Assembly: GCA_027005175.1 (NCBI GenBank)
Contig: JALTMC010000651.1
Span: forward strand, 1 to 12,605
DNA from: Myxococcales bacterium
Lineage (GTDB): Bacteria > Myxococcota_C > UBA6777
DNA length: 12,605 nt
Direction of reading: 5' to 3'
The notes under the pieces were generated by a model. It was not told the DNA's origin, searched no databases, and saw nothing but the letters and a program-made list of their open reading frames with translations. This document shows, one piece after another, positions 6,857 through 12,605 of the stretch (positions within the stretch are counted from its first letter, which is position 1; each line of letters begins with the position of its first letter). Made by a program: the position numbers and the translations under genes.

Positions 6857-8032
6857 TTAAACGTCTTCAGCACCTTCGAAGTGGATGGTTGCATGCGAGA
6901 GAACATGGTCAACAGCGCGGAGGTAGATGTATTGTGAGACGATCTCATTGCGAGATGCTTCATCTTCTTTGAGTGATTGTCGCAGTTCGTGACCGTCAAG
7001 GCCAAGGACCTCTACGATCTCATCGAGATAGGCATCGACTTCATCTGCTTTGATGGTCAGATTGTCTCGTTCTGCAATGGAGCGAAGGCACAGAGCTATT
7101 TTGAGACGTTGGTATGTTTCGGCTCGCAAGCCAGCTTCTTGTAGCATCGCATCAAGTGCTTCTTGTTGTTCTTGTACGGAAAAGGAACGTTGCGCCATAA
7201 ACTGGCCTTCTGTGAGCAGCCATCGGCGGCGTATCTCCTCGTCGATGAGTTCCTCTGGAACATCAACAAAAACTCCTTGGACCAGAGCCTCCAGCACCAT
7301 GTTGTCCCCAAGCTCCAGAAGTTCGCTGGTACGCTCAACATAGATCTCTTCTACGATGGAGGCCATGATCGCTTCGAGATCTGAACCATAGCCGAGAGTG
7401 GAGATCTGCTCTGGATTGTCTGGATCTGGAAGGGTCAGTGCTTCTGCGTATTTGATGTCGATGGCAAAGGCAGCATTTTGGCCGTGAAATTGAGCTGCAG
7501 GGTAGTCCTCGGGGATGGTGACTTGCAGGACCACACTCTCACCAACCGTTTGTCCTTCCAAGAGTGCGGTAAATCCTTGTAAAAAGGTATCCACACCAAC
7601 GATGAGTTCAAGGTCTTGTTTGGCACTGAAGGGCATGACCTTGCCTGCGACAAATCCAATGACATCAATGATGACACGGTCATTGGCTTCAATGGTCTCG
7701 CCAGGTTGGCGAGCGACGGCGGGGGCAAGGTCGTAGCAGATCTCGTAGAAGCGTTCGAGTAGCTCTTCTTCTGTGACAGGAGCCGGTAGAGGTACTGTCA
7801 CAACCAAGTTGTCGAGAGAGGGGGCAAACACTTCAGGGAGACTGTCCAAGTCAAAGGTTAAGCTTTGACCCTTTGGAGTCGCCTCCACCTTGTTGCGCAT
7901 CAATTGATCGTGCAGCTTGGTTTGGGCTTTGGGCAACTCTCCAGGTTGTTCTCCTGGCATTGCTCCAGGTTGTTCTTCTGACATTGTCGTCTCTTTTGAT
8001 TGGGCTGAGTCGTTTTTGGGGCTCATCGTCAT
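6857..8032 (-). CDS. Trigger-factor-like peptidyl-prolyl isomerase/chaperone lacking the ribosome-binding domain
   Basis: About 391 aa from the ATG at 8032, which has GGAG 6 nt upstream. The frame is open to a GTG at 8044, and an ATG at about 7984 is a further alternative. Residues about 1-60 are hydrophilic, with a small repeat (EEQPGAMPGEQPGELP). Residues about 60-110 match the trigger-factor linker (LPEVFAPSLDNLVVTVP, VTEEELLE). Residues about 115-200 match its FKBP-type domain (NDRVIIDVIGFVAGKVMPFS, IVGVDTFLQGFTALLEGQ, IPEDYPAAQFHGQNAAFAI), and residues about 200-391 its C-terminal chaperone domain (VPEELIDEEIRRRW). The usual N-terminal ribosome-binding domain with its GFRxGKxP signature is absent. 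This suggests a specialised paralogue acting away from the ribosome rather than the housekeeping tig product. It is first in the operon, 9 bp before the kinase. No signal peptide is seen, so it should act in the cytoplasm. Confidence 0.82.
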   Translation of the reverse strand: MTMSPKNDSAQSKETTMSEEQPGAMPGEQPGELPKAQTKLHDQLMRNKVEATPKGQSLTFDLDSLPEVFAPSLDNLVVTVPLPAPVTEEELLERFYEICYDLAPAVARQPGETIEANDRVIIDVIGFVAGKVMPFSAKQDLELIVGVDTFLQGFTALLEGQTVGESVVLQVTIPEDYPAAQFHGQNAAFAIDIKYAEALTLPDPDNPEQISTLGYGSDLEAIMASIVEEIYVERTSELLELGDNMVLEALVQGVFVDVPEELIDEEIRRRWLLTEGQFMAQRSFSVQEQQEALDAMLQEAGLRAETYQRLKIALCLRSIAERDNLTIKADEVDAYLDEIVEVLGLDGHELRQSLKEDEASRNEIVSQYIYLRAVDHVLSHATIHFEGAEDV

Positions 8033-8075
8033 CGGGAACTCCACTCCGATCTGGACCTGGAAAAGCGCAGCATCG

Positions 8076-8134
8076 TAAAAACAAAAATTCCGCCTGTGGG
8101 CTGGTACTCATAGGTACCACCCTCAGACGGAATT
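8076..8134 (-). terminator. Large rho-independent terminator of the Ala-rich protein gene
   Basis: Outer arms 8134-8120 and 8100-8086 pair at 13 of 15 positions (AATTCCGTCTGAGGG against AATTCCGCCTGTGGG read from opposite strands). Inner arms GTACCA/TGGTAC (8114-8119 and 8102-8107) pair perfectly around the 6-nt loop 8108-8113. Reading on the minus strand, the stem is followed by TTTTTGTTTTTA, a good U-tract. It lies 33 bp after the stop at 8167 and about 45 bp before the trigger-factor-like start. The outer arm also carries A-rich sequence on its other side only as part of the U-tract, so it is directional. Confidence 0.85.
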
Positions 8135-8166
8135 GACAACAACCTATTTTATGATGTGCTCGTTTT

Positions 8167-9111
8167 TTACCAGAGATCGCGGAGGAAGCCACTGACCACG
8201 GAGACTCCGGCACCGATCTGGCTGACCACAGGGATGTTTGTCGCTGCGACAGCAGAAGCTCCAGCTGTTACCCAGCCAGCCACTTTTTTTCCTGTGGAGG
8301 CGTTGGGGTCACGTTGGATGGAAACGGCTTGGGCTGCATCCAATCCAGCGATGGCAACATTGAGACCTGGAACAAATCGACCCGCTGTTTTTGCAAGAGT
8401 TCCACGAGCAGCCGTACGAGCTGCGCTGGCTGCTGCATTTCCTGCTGCTTTACCAACCGCTCGACGAATAGCCCGGGTGCTTGCCTTGGTGGCGGCAGTG
8501 GCAGCGGTGCGAGCACCATTGCGGGCGATCTGACGAGAACTGGATTGCAAGGCGTGCGCTGTGGCAACGTTAGCGGCGGCACGCGCTGTTTTGGTTGAGG
8601 CTCCCGTTGCTTTTGCGGCGGTGAAGGCTTTGCTGTAGATGTTACCTGTTTTTGCTGCCTCTAAGCCTCCAACCACTGTGTTGGCGATGGTTGTGCCTGC
8701 ACTGGCCGTGGATTGGACTGCGCGGTTGACATCTTGACTGTTGCCCGTTTTGATGGCGCGGCTGATGTCATTGGCTGCATTGTTCACTGCGCTGGGTGTG
8801 CTGATCGCACCCAATACACCTTTTGCGACATTACCTGCGATGTTGGCACGGCTCGAAAAAGCACGGGCCGTGTTGGCAGTTGCTGCAAAGCGGATGTTAC
8901 TTGAGTTATTGATCGCACCCTTGATGCCAACAGTGACACCCGCTGCACTTTTGGGATCAAACTTCTCGAACTGACTTTCCTGTTGTTTCTTTTGAGACGT
9001 CGAATTGATTCGGGTGTTTTTGCGTGACCGAATCTGGCTGGTGGAGCGAGAAGTGCTAATGGATGTATTGCGAACGGTGGACCCACCTGACTTGTTACTG
9101 ATCTTTGCCAT
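8167..9111 (-). CDS. Ala-rich basic protein of unknown function
   Basis: 314 aa. The start is firm: AAGGAG lies 7 nt before the ATG at 9111. Residues about 1-45 are Ser/Thr/Arg/Lys-rich and probably disordered. Residues about 55-240 are dominated by Ala, Ser, Thr, Asn and Gly with scattered Arg/Lys, and read as long amphipathic helices. Residues about 245-314 are more hydrophobic (FVPGLNVAIAGLDAAQAVS, then VAGWVTAGASAVAATNIPVV, ending GFLRDLW) and could insert in a membrane. No signal peptide and no Cys are present. The composition recalls both DNA-binding Ala/Lys-rich proteins and the glycine/alanine hydrophobic segments of secreted effectors or phage structural proteins. I cannot choose between these. 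It is transcribed alone: a promoter candidate lies upstream and a strong terminator follows. Confidence 0.7.
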   Translation of the reverse strand: MAKISNKSGGSTVRNTSISTSRSTSQIRSRKNTRINSTSQKKQQESQFEKFDPKSAAGVTVGIKGAINNSSNIRFAATANTARAFSSRANIAGNVAKGVLGAISTPSAVNNAANDISRAIKTGNSQDVNRAVQSTASAGTTIANTVVGGLEAAKTGNIYSKAFTAAKATGASTKTARAAANVATAHALQSSSRQIARNGARTAATAATKASTRAIRRAVGKAAGNAAASAARTAARGTLAKTAGRFVPGLNVAIAGLDAAQAVSIQRDPNASTGKKVAGWVTAGASAVAATNIPVVSQIGAGVSVVSGFLRDLW

Positions 9112-9134
9112 TGTCTTTCTCCTTAAACGTCGTC

Positions 9135-9163
9135 TATATCAAAGCGATTGGAAGGAAGTTCAA
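9135..9163 (-). promoter_or_regulatory. Candidate sigma70-type promoter of the Ala-rich protein gene
   Basis: On the minus strand TTGAAC (9163-9158) and GATATA (9140-9135) are separated by 17 bp, about 24 bp before the ATG at 9111 and just ahead of the AAGGAG ribosome-binding site. The -35 element is reasonable and the -10 element only partial. The rest of the 230 bp between this gene and the carbamate kinase gene (9164-9341) shows no convincing gene; a 78-codon frame there lacks a ribosome-binding site. Confidence 0.4.
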
Positions 9164-9341
9164 ATTCGTTTTACGTTGATAGTATCGTCCGTCGAGCCAA
9201 AACGTTGCGTCTTTCTCCAAGGCTTTTTGAGATACGTTCCTATGTGTGGGAGTTCGCAGATGAATTTCATGTATGACGGTGAGTGCGCTGTGAAGATTCT
9301 CTCGATAACTATGGTGTTTTTCTAGGTAGATGAGGGTCTTG

Positions 9342-10286
9342 TCAGTCTTGTGTGATGTGTGTTCCCACATTTGGATCAGGGAAGTGGGAGAGTTGGTGGA
9401 GATGTCCAAGCACCGCTTCTTCGCCGCCCGATTCCACGAACTGCAGGGCGGCTTCTATCTTGGGGGCCATGCTACCGCGTCCAAACTGCCCTTGTTTCAG
9501 GAAAATTCGGGCTTGAGAGGCTGTTAGGTGAGCCAGCTCCTGTTGATCCGGTTGGCCAAAGCGCAAGCAGGCCCGTTCGACATTGGTGGCAATAAACAAG
9601 CGTTTGGCGTCAAGCTGGCTGGCCAGCAGGCTGGAGGTTCGGTCCTTATCGATGACGGCTTCGAGAGCTGTCAGTTGTCCACCTTTTTCCTGAACAGGGA
9701 TACCACCGCCACCACAGGAGATCACGCAGTATCCATCGGTCATTAACTGACGAATCGCTGGAAATTCAATGATCTTTTGTGGTTGAGGAGAGGGGACCAC
9801 ACGACGCGAGCCCTTCACAGGATCCTGAAAAAGTTTCCAGCCATAGGTTTGTTGGAGTTCGTCCGCACGTTGTTTGTCTTGAATGAAGCTGCCTACAGGT
9901 TTGGAGGGAGCAGAGAAATCGGGATCGTTGGGGTCCACTTGCACATGGGTGAGCACTGTCGTAAAGTGCGGCGGTTTGGGCCATTCGCGAGTGAGGTTGA
10001 AAAGGGCTCTCTGAAACATCGCTCCAATCGACCCTTGCGTGTCTGCGACACAAACATCCAGTGGGATCTCATGAAGCTCGCTGCGAGAGAGTTCGGAGCG
10101 TCTTAATATAAACCCTACCTGGGGGCCATTGCCATGCGTCAGTACCAAGCGATAGCCTTGCTCTAACAGTTGAACGACTTGCTCACAGGTACGAATACAG
10201 GCTTCGTATTGGGATGGAATGTCTTGAGATTGGGGGGAGGTTATAAGTGCATTGCCACCGAGGGCAACGACGACCAGATCTGACAT
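9342..10286 (-). CDS. arcC: Carbamate kinase
   Basis: Carbamate kinase interconverts carbamoyl phosphate + ADP and carbamate + ATP; in the arginine deiminase pathway it yields ATP. 314 aa, the usual length of about 310. Amino-acid-kinase fold landmarks run in order: ALGGNAL (8-14), LTHGNGPQVG (49-58), the lid segment WKLFQDPVKGSRRVVPSP (150-167), CGGGGIPV (191-198), AVIDKD (210-215), TNVE (234-237), FGRGSMAPKIEAA (268-280) and the C-terminal VGTHI. The lid and PK motifs separate it from other amino-acid kinases. AAGGAG sits 5 nt before the ATG at 10286, so the start is firm. No arginine deiminase, ornithine carbamoyltransferase or antiporter is in the window, so its pathway here is unknown. 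It lies 75 bp after the carboxypeptidase gene on the same strand and may be co-transcribed with it. Confidence 0.95.
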   Translation of the reverse strand: MSDLVVVALGGNALITSPQSQDIPSQYEACIRTCEQVVQLLEQGYRLVLTHGNGPQVGFILRRSELSRSELHEIPLDVCVADTQGSIGAMFQRALFNLTREWPKPPHFTTVLTHVQVDPNDPDFSAPSKPVGSFIQDKQRADELQQTYGWKLFQDPVKGSRRVVPSPQPQKIIEFPAIRQLMTDGYCVISCGGGGIPVQEKGGQLTALEAVIDKDRTSSLLASQLDAKRLFIATNVERACLRFGQPDQQELAHLTASQARIFLKQGQFGRGSMAPKIEAALQFVESGGEEAVLGHLHQLSHFPDPNVGTHITQD

Positions 10287-10361
10287 ATTTTCTCCTTGTG
10301 TTCGATCATTGTTTCAGCATTCTACAGCTCAGAGAACGTTCCGCCTCTGGGTTCTTTCTCT

Positions 10362-11939
10362 TCATTTTTTGGCAAAGTTAGGATAGGTGGCGAGCATCGT
10401 TCCCAAATCATCTTGAAAGTGTCGAAATGCTCGTGTTTGTTTTTGGAGTCGTTTTCGCAGCCGACGTCCAATACGAACAACATGGGCTTTTTTGCTATTC
10501 ATACAGAAAGAGAACACAAGGATCTTCCCCGAGCTTGTCGATACATATCCCGACAAGGTCGAGATCCCATCAATGGTTCCTGTTTTGGCTCGGAGTCGTC
10601 CTTTGGCAAGAGAGCGTCGCATCCTGCGTCGAAGGGTTCCATCTCGACCTGCGATAGGTTGGGATACCAGGAACTCGGTTCGGTGAGTGAAGTCGTTGTA
10701 CATGTGCCGCAAGACGGTCACGAATTGAATGGGGGTGAACCGATTGACACGACCCAGGCCAGAGCCATTGACCATTTTATAATCTTTGCTTGAAATTCCC
10801 AAACGTTGCATAAATTGTTGGACGACCTTGAGTCCTTTTTTCCATGTGCCTGGCTTTCCATGTACCTCAGCACCTACTGTTTTGATCAGTTGTTCTGTGG
10901 CAAAGTTGGAACTGTACTTTCCTGTGTATTGAAGGATGATGCGAAGTGGTGGTGAGTAGTGTTTGTACAGTAGGCGAGCAGAGGAGGGTACTCGACGACG
11001 CTTGGGGTATCGAGACACTCGAATTTTTTGGCGACGCAATGCGTCAGCCAGTGAAAATGCAGTGTACCAGCCAGGGTGATTGATACGACGCCAGTATGTT
11101 TTGGCTTTTGCACGAATGGGAACAGTTCCTCGGACCACGACCTGATCGCGCCAACCACGGTAGGAGATGACCTTGAGCTTTACCCTGAACCTCCCATGTC
11201 GTACTGTTCTCGTTCGGTTGATGATACTGCGGATGTATCGACTGGGTGGATCGACGGAGATACGCGCTCTCCTTCCCACTCGTCTTCCCGGTCGGATGAC
11301 AACACCCATGGCGTTGAAATTCAGAGACAACCCTCCAATTGGAGCGAGATAGGGACGGTACCATTGGTGCTTGTGATGACGCCATCCTGTGCCAAATCTT
11401 TTGCGGTCAAAGAACGAATCATCAAAGACAACTCGGCCCGTGATGCGTCGCAAACCAAGATTGTATAAGTCGCGGCTGATACGCCATAATTCTTCGGAGC
11501 GCAAAAGAGGGTCTCCACTTCCGCGTATGTAAAGGTTGCCTCGCAACACCCCTCGTGGGTTGATTCGGCGCTTGGCGTACAGCTTTGTGATAAATCGATA
11601 GGTCGAGCCCAATCGAGAGAGAGAAGCTGCCATGGAGATAATCTTAGTGTTGGAGGCGGGAAAGTAGGTCTTCTTGCCATGGTATTGGTAAAGGAGCTTA
11701 CCATCCAATGTTGAGACTGCGATACCTACCTTTGCTCCTCGCATCGAGGAACGTTGCATCCACTGTCTGACAAGTCGATCAAAGGAAGTCCATGAAACAG
11801 GAGGGGCTGCCTGAGCCTGAGGCAGGGGAACACAAGCCCAAAGTACCCCAACAGAGAGGAGGAATGACAAGGCAAAGAAACAACGTTCTCGCCGTTTGTC
11901 TCGGAGGGGAGAGTGAATGGAGAGGTTCTTTTTCGTCAC
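10362..11939 (-). CDS. dacB: D-alanyl-D-alanine carboxypeptidase/endopeptidase, PBP4 (S13) type
   Basis: A periplasmic penicillin-binding protein that trims or cleaves peptidoglycan peptide cross-links. 525 aa, in the family range. A 20-residue basic N-region precedes a hydrophobic core and a likely signal cleavage at QAQA|APP (about residue 44); a lipobox reading of LWAC (C36) is less likely. Active-site motifs are complete: SxxK as S96-N-T-K99 in FPASNTK, SxN as S343-S-N345 in KYSSNFATEQ, and KTG at 452-454. Family hallmarks GNLYIRGSGDP and NGSGLGR are also present. The insertion between the SxxK and SxN motifs is large, as in PBP4. The protein is unusually Arg-rich (for example RRRMRRSLAKGRLR near 437). 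The start is a GTG at 11939; no in-frame ATG precedes the signal peptide and the Shine-Dalgarno sequence is weak (GGA 8 nt upstream). Confidence 0.95.
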   Translation of the reverse strand: MTKKNLSIHSPLRDKRRERCFFALSFLLSVGVLWACVPLPQAQAAPPVSWTSFDRLVRQWMQRSSMRGAKVGIAVSTLDGKLLYQYHGKKTYFPASNTKIISMAASLSRLGSTYRFITKLYAKRRINPRGVLRGNLYIRGSGDPLLRSEELWRISRDLYNLGLRRITGRVVFDDSFFDRKRFGTGWRHHKHQWYRPYLAPIGGLSLNFNAMGVVIRPGRRVGRRARISVDPPSRYIRSIINRTRTVRHGRFRVKLKVISYRGWRDQVVVRGTVPIRAKAKTYWRRINHPGWYTAFSLADALRRQKIRVSRYPKRRRVPSSARLLYKHYSPPLRIILQYTGKYSSNFATEQLIKTVGAEVHGKPGTWKKGLKVVQQFMQRLGISSKDYKMVNGSGLGRVNRFTPIQFVTVLRHMYNDFTHRTEFLVSQPIAGRDGTLRRRMRRSLAKGRLRAKTGTIDGISTLSGYVSTSSGKILVFSFCMNSKKAHVVRIGRRLRKRLQKQTRAFRHFQDDLGTMLATYPNFAKK

Positions 11940-12132
11940 TGTGTTGTTCCGATCCTTGTTAATCTTTGCGAATCCAGTCCATGTATGAACGCTCTGTTGC
12001 GACCGACAAACTTTGGCTCTCTTGTGCGCTAGCGCGGCGCTTTGTCAGACTTGCTTTGGCGTCTCGATGTGGAAGACCACGCCTCAGGCCAAAACAAGTG
12101 AACCGCATTCGGTTTTTCCTCGCATTTGATAC

Positions 12133-12156
12133 TGTTCGTCGCGAGAGTAACGAACA
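12133..12156. repeat. 7-bp inverted repeat upstream of dacB
   Basis: TGTTCGT (12133-12139) and ACGAACA (12150-12156) are perfect inverted copies around a 10-nt spacer. Partial symmetry continues outward to a further three or four positions. No U-tract follows on either strand, so it is not an obvious terminator. It lies about 200 bp upstream of the dacB start and could be a regulator site or simply a hairpin. Confidence 0.35.
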
Positions 12157-12252
12157 ATACAAACCATCTGAGCTAAGGTTACGACCGTTGTTCTCTCCAC
12201 ATCATCCGGCTGGAGAGATGGTTGAACGATACCACAACAGACTTATCATAGG

Positions 12253-12270
12253 ATTGTGAATTTTCACAAT
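12253..12270. promoter_or_regulatory. Perfect 18-bp palindrome, candidate operator
   Basis: ATTGTGAATTTTCACAAT reads the same on both strands: 8-bp arms around TT. It contains TGTGA and TCACA, but separated by 4 bp and not by the 6 bp of a CRP site, so a CRP assignment does not fit directly. It sits 210 bp upstream of the second kinase start and about 310 bp upstream of dacB. Perfect symmetry in a gene-free region suggests a site for a dimeric regulator. Confidence 0.4.
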
Positions 12271-12400
12271 TCTTTAGAGGCTCTTCTTGACGAAATCGAG
12301 TTTGTCTGTCACTTTGGTTTGCAGTGTGTCGTTTGTCTCTCGGTATGTCATTGGGGTGAAAATGTAAGAACGGCAACAGTACTGGTGATAGAGCGGGGTT

Positions 12401-12422
12401 CTTTTTCTGGGGTGAGAAAAAG
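12401..12422. repeat. 8-bp hairpin in the leader of the second kinase
   Basis: CTTTTTCT (12401-12408) and AGAAAAAG (12415-12422) pair perfectly around the loop GGGGTG. The hairpin is AT-rich and weak, lies 58 bp before the kinase start, and is followed by a GGGTGACCC palindrome at about 12443-12451. It may affect the leader mRNA of the kinase; no known riboswitch is recognised. Confidence 0.3.
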
Positions 12423-12479
12423 GTAGCTCGTTCCCGAGTGTGGGGTGACCCAAAGTGAGGGGACCCGAAGGTTAAATTC

Positions 12480-12605
12480 ATGGTTGCTGCTGGGGCAGTT
12501 TGTCCACTGTGTGAGGTTCTTCTGACAAAAGATCTCACACATTGTGGCAATTGCGGAGCGCCTCTTTTGATGGGGCATGTTTGTGATTCGTTCCAACTCT
12601 TAGAG
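12480..12605 (+). CDS. Start of a second zinc-ribbon Ser/Thr protein kinase (partial, runs off the right edge)
   Basis: 42 codons are visible from the ATG at 12480, with GAAGG 8 nt upstream. The peptide has a zinc ribbon at C8, C11, C22 and C25, in CPLCEV and HCGNCGAPLLMG, followed by DSFQLLE. The kinase at 6847-4847 has its four Cys at the same residue numbers, then GEPLLEG and GSFRLL leading into its glycine loop. The match in spacing and in the P-L-L-x-G and S-F-x-L-L residues makes it very likely that a kinase domain begins just beyond the window. The visible part contains no catalytic motif, so another zinc-ribbon-headed protein remains possible. It is divergent from dacB. Confidence 0.7.
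   Translation, partial: MVAAGAVCPLCEVLLTKDLTHCGNCGAPLLMGHVCDSFQLLE

Larger units (their letters stand above)
11940..12479. other. 540-bp gene-poor region between dacB and the second kinase
   Basis: I see no gene here that I can support. Frames on both strands (a 97-codon plus frame at 11966-12259 and a 67-codon minus frame at 12162-11959) lack ribosome-binding sites and overlap each other antisense. The last part of the minus frame reads SVATERSYMDWIRKD and then stops, which faintly resembles the N-terminal region of integron-type tyrosine recombinases. The region also contains several inverted repeats and must hold the promoters for dacB (leftward) and for the kinase at 12480 (rightward). 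No good -35/-10 pair is evident for either. Confidence 0.5.

Noticed and set aside
8156-8533. 125-codon Ala-rich plus-strand frame
   Set aside because: It is antisense to the Ala-rich protein gene, whose ribosome-binding site and terminator are strong. The GC-rich Ala codons keep the opposite strand open.
9134-9370. 78-codon minus-strand frame starting MWEHTSHK
   Set aside because: It overlaps the 3' end of the carbamate kinase gene, has no ribosome-binding site, and shares its DNA with the candidate promoter of the next gene.
12253-12270. CRP binding site
   Set aside because: TGTGA and TCACA are 4 bp apart instead of 6, so it is listed only as a palindrome of unknown binding protein.

Overview
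The window looks like part of a chromosome from a Myxococcota-like (deltaproteobacterial) bacterium of roughly even GC. This placement rests on the gene mix, not on a marker gene. The mix is a zinc-ribbon Ser/Thr protein kinase (apparently two, one cut by the right edge), a PEGA/two-membrane-helix protein, a lipoprotein built of MopE-type C-x(n)-DNDCDG repeats, a formylglycine-generating-enzyme (FGE) domain relic, and strongly Arg/Lys-rich secreted proteins. No tRNA, rRNA, CRISPR array or complete insertion sequence is visible.

Layout, left to right. Positions 1-32 hold, on the minus strand, what may be the first residues of a transposase that continues off the window. Positions 113-709 (minus) encode a small secreted basic protein that I do not recognise. 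Divergent from it, 904-1545 (plus) encodes a viroplasmin-RNase HI fusion. Convergent with that comes the main block, all on the minus strand and read from right to left: a trigger-factor-like protein without the ribosome-binding domain (8032-6857), a membrane-anchored Ser/Thr kinase (6847-4847), a PEGA-like protein with two membrane helices (4830-3787) and a MopE-repeat lipoprotein (3787-1904). The junctions are 9 bp, 16 bp and a 1-bp TGATG overlap, so this is very probably one operon. Just downstream of its last stop codon, 1903-1602 holds the decayed C-terminal end of an FGE/sulfatase-modifying-factor domain, read in the same frame as the lipoprotein and broken by TAA.

Upstream of the operon, 9111-8167 (minus) is a self-contained gene for an Ala-rich basic protein. 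It has its own candidate promoter, a strong ribosome-binding site and a large rho-independent terminator at about 8134-8076. Further right, still minus, are a carbamate kinase (10286-9342) and a PBP4-type D-alanyl-D-alanine carboxypeptidase (11939-10362). About 540 bp without a confident gene follow, carrying palindromes and a short recombinase-like peptide. At 12480-12605 (plus) a second zinc-ribbon kinase starts and runs off the window.

My reading of the main operon is as a kinase-centred envelope unit: a cytoplasmic FKBP/trigger-factor-like chaperone, a kinase whose basic C-terminal tail crosses the membrane, a membrane-embedded PEGA protein, and a disulphide-rich, probably Ca-binding surface lipoprotein. 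The co-transcription is well supported by spacing; the joint function is inference.
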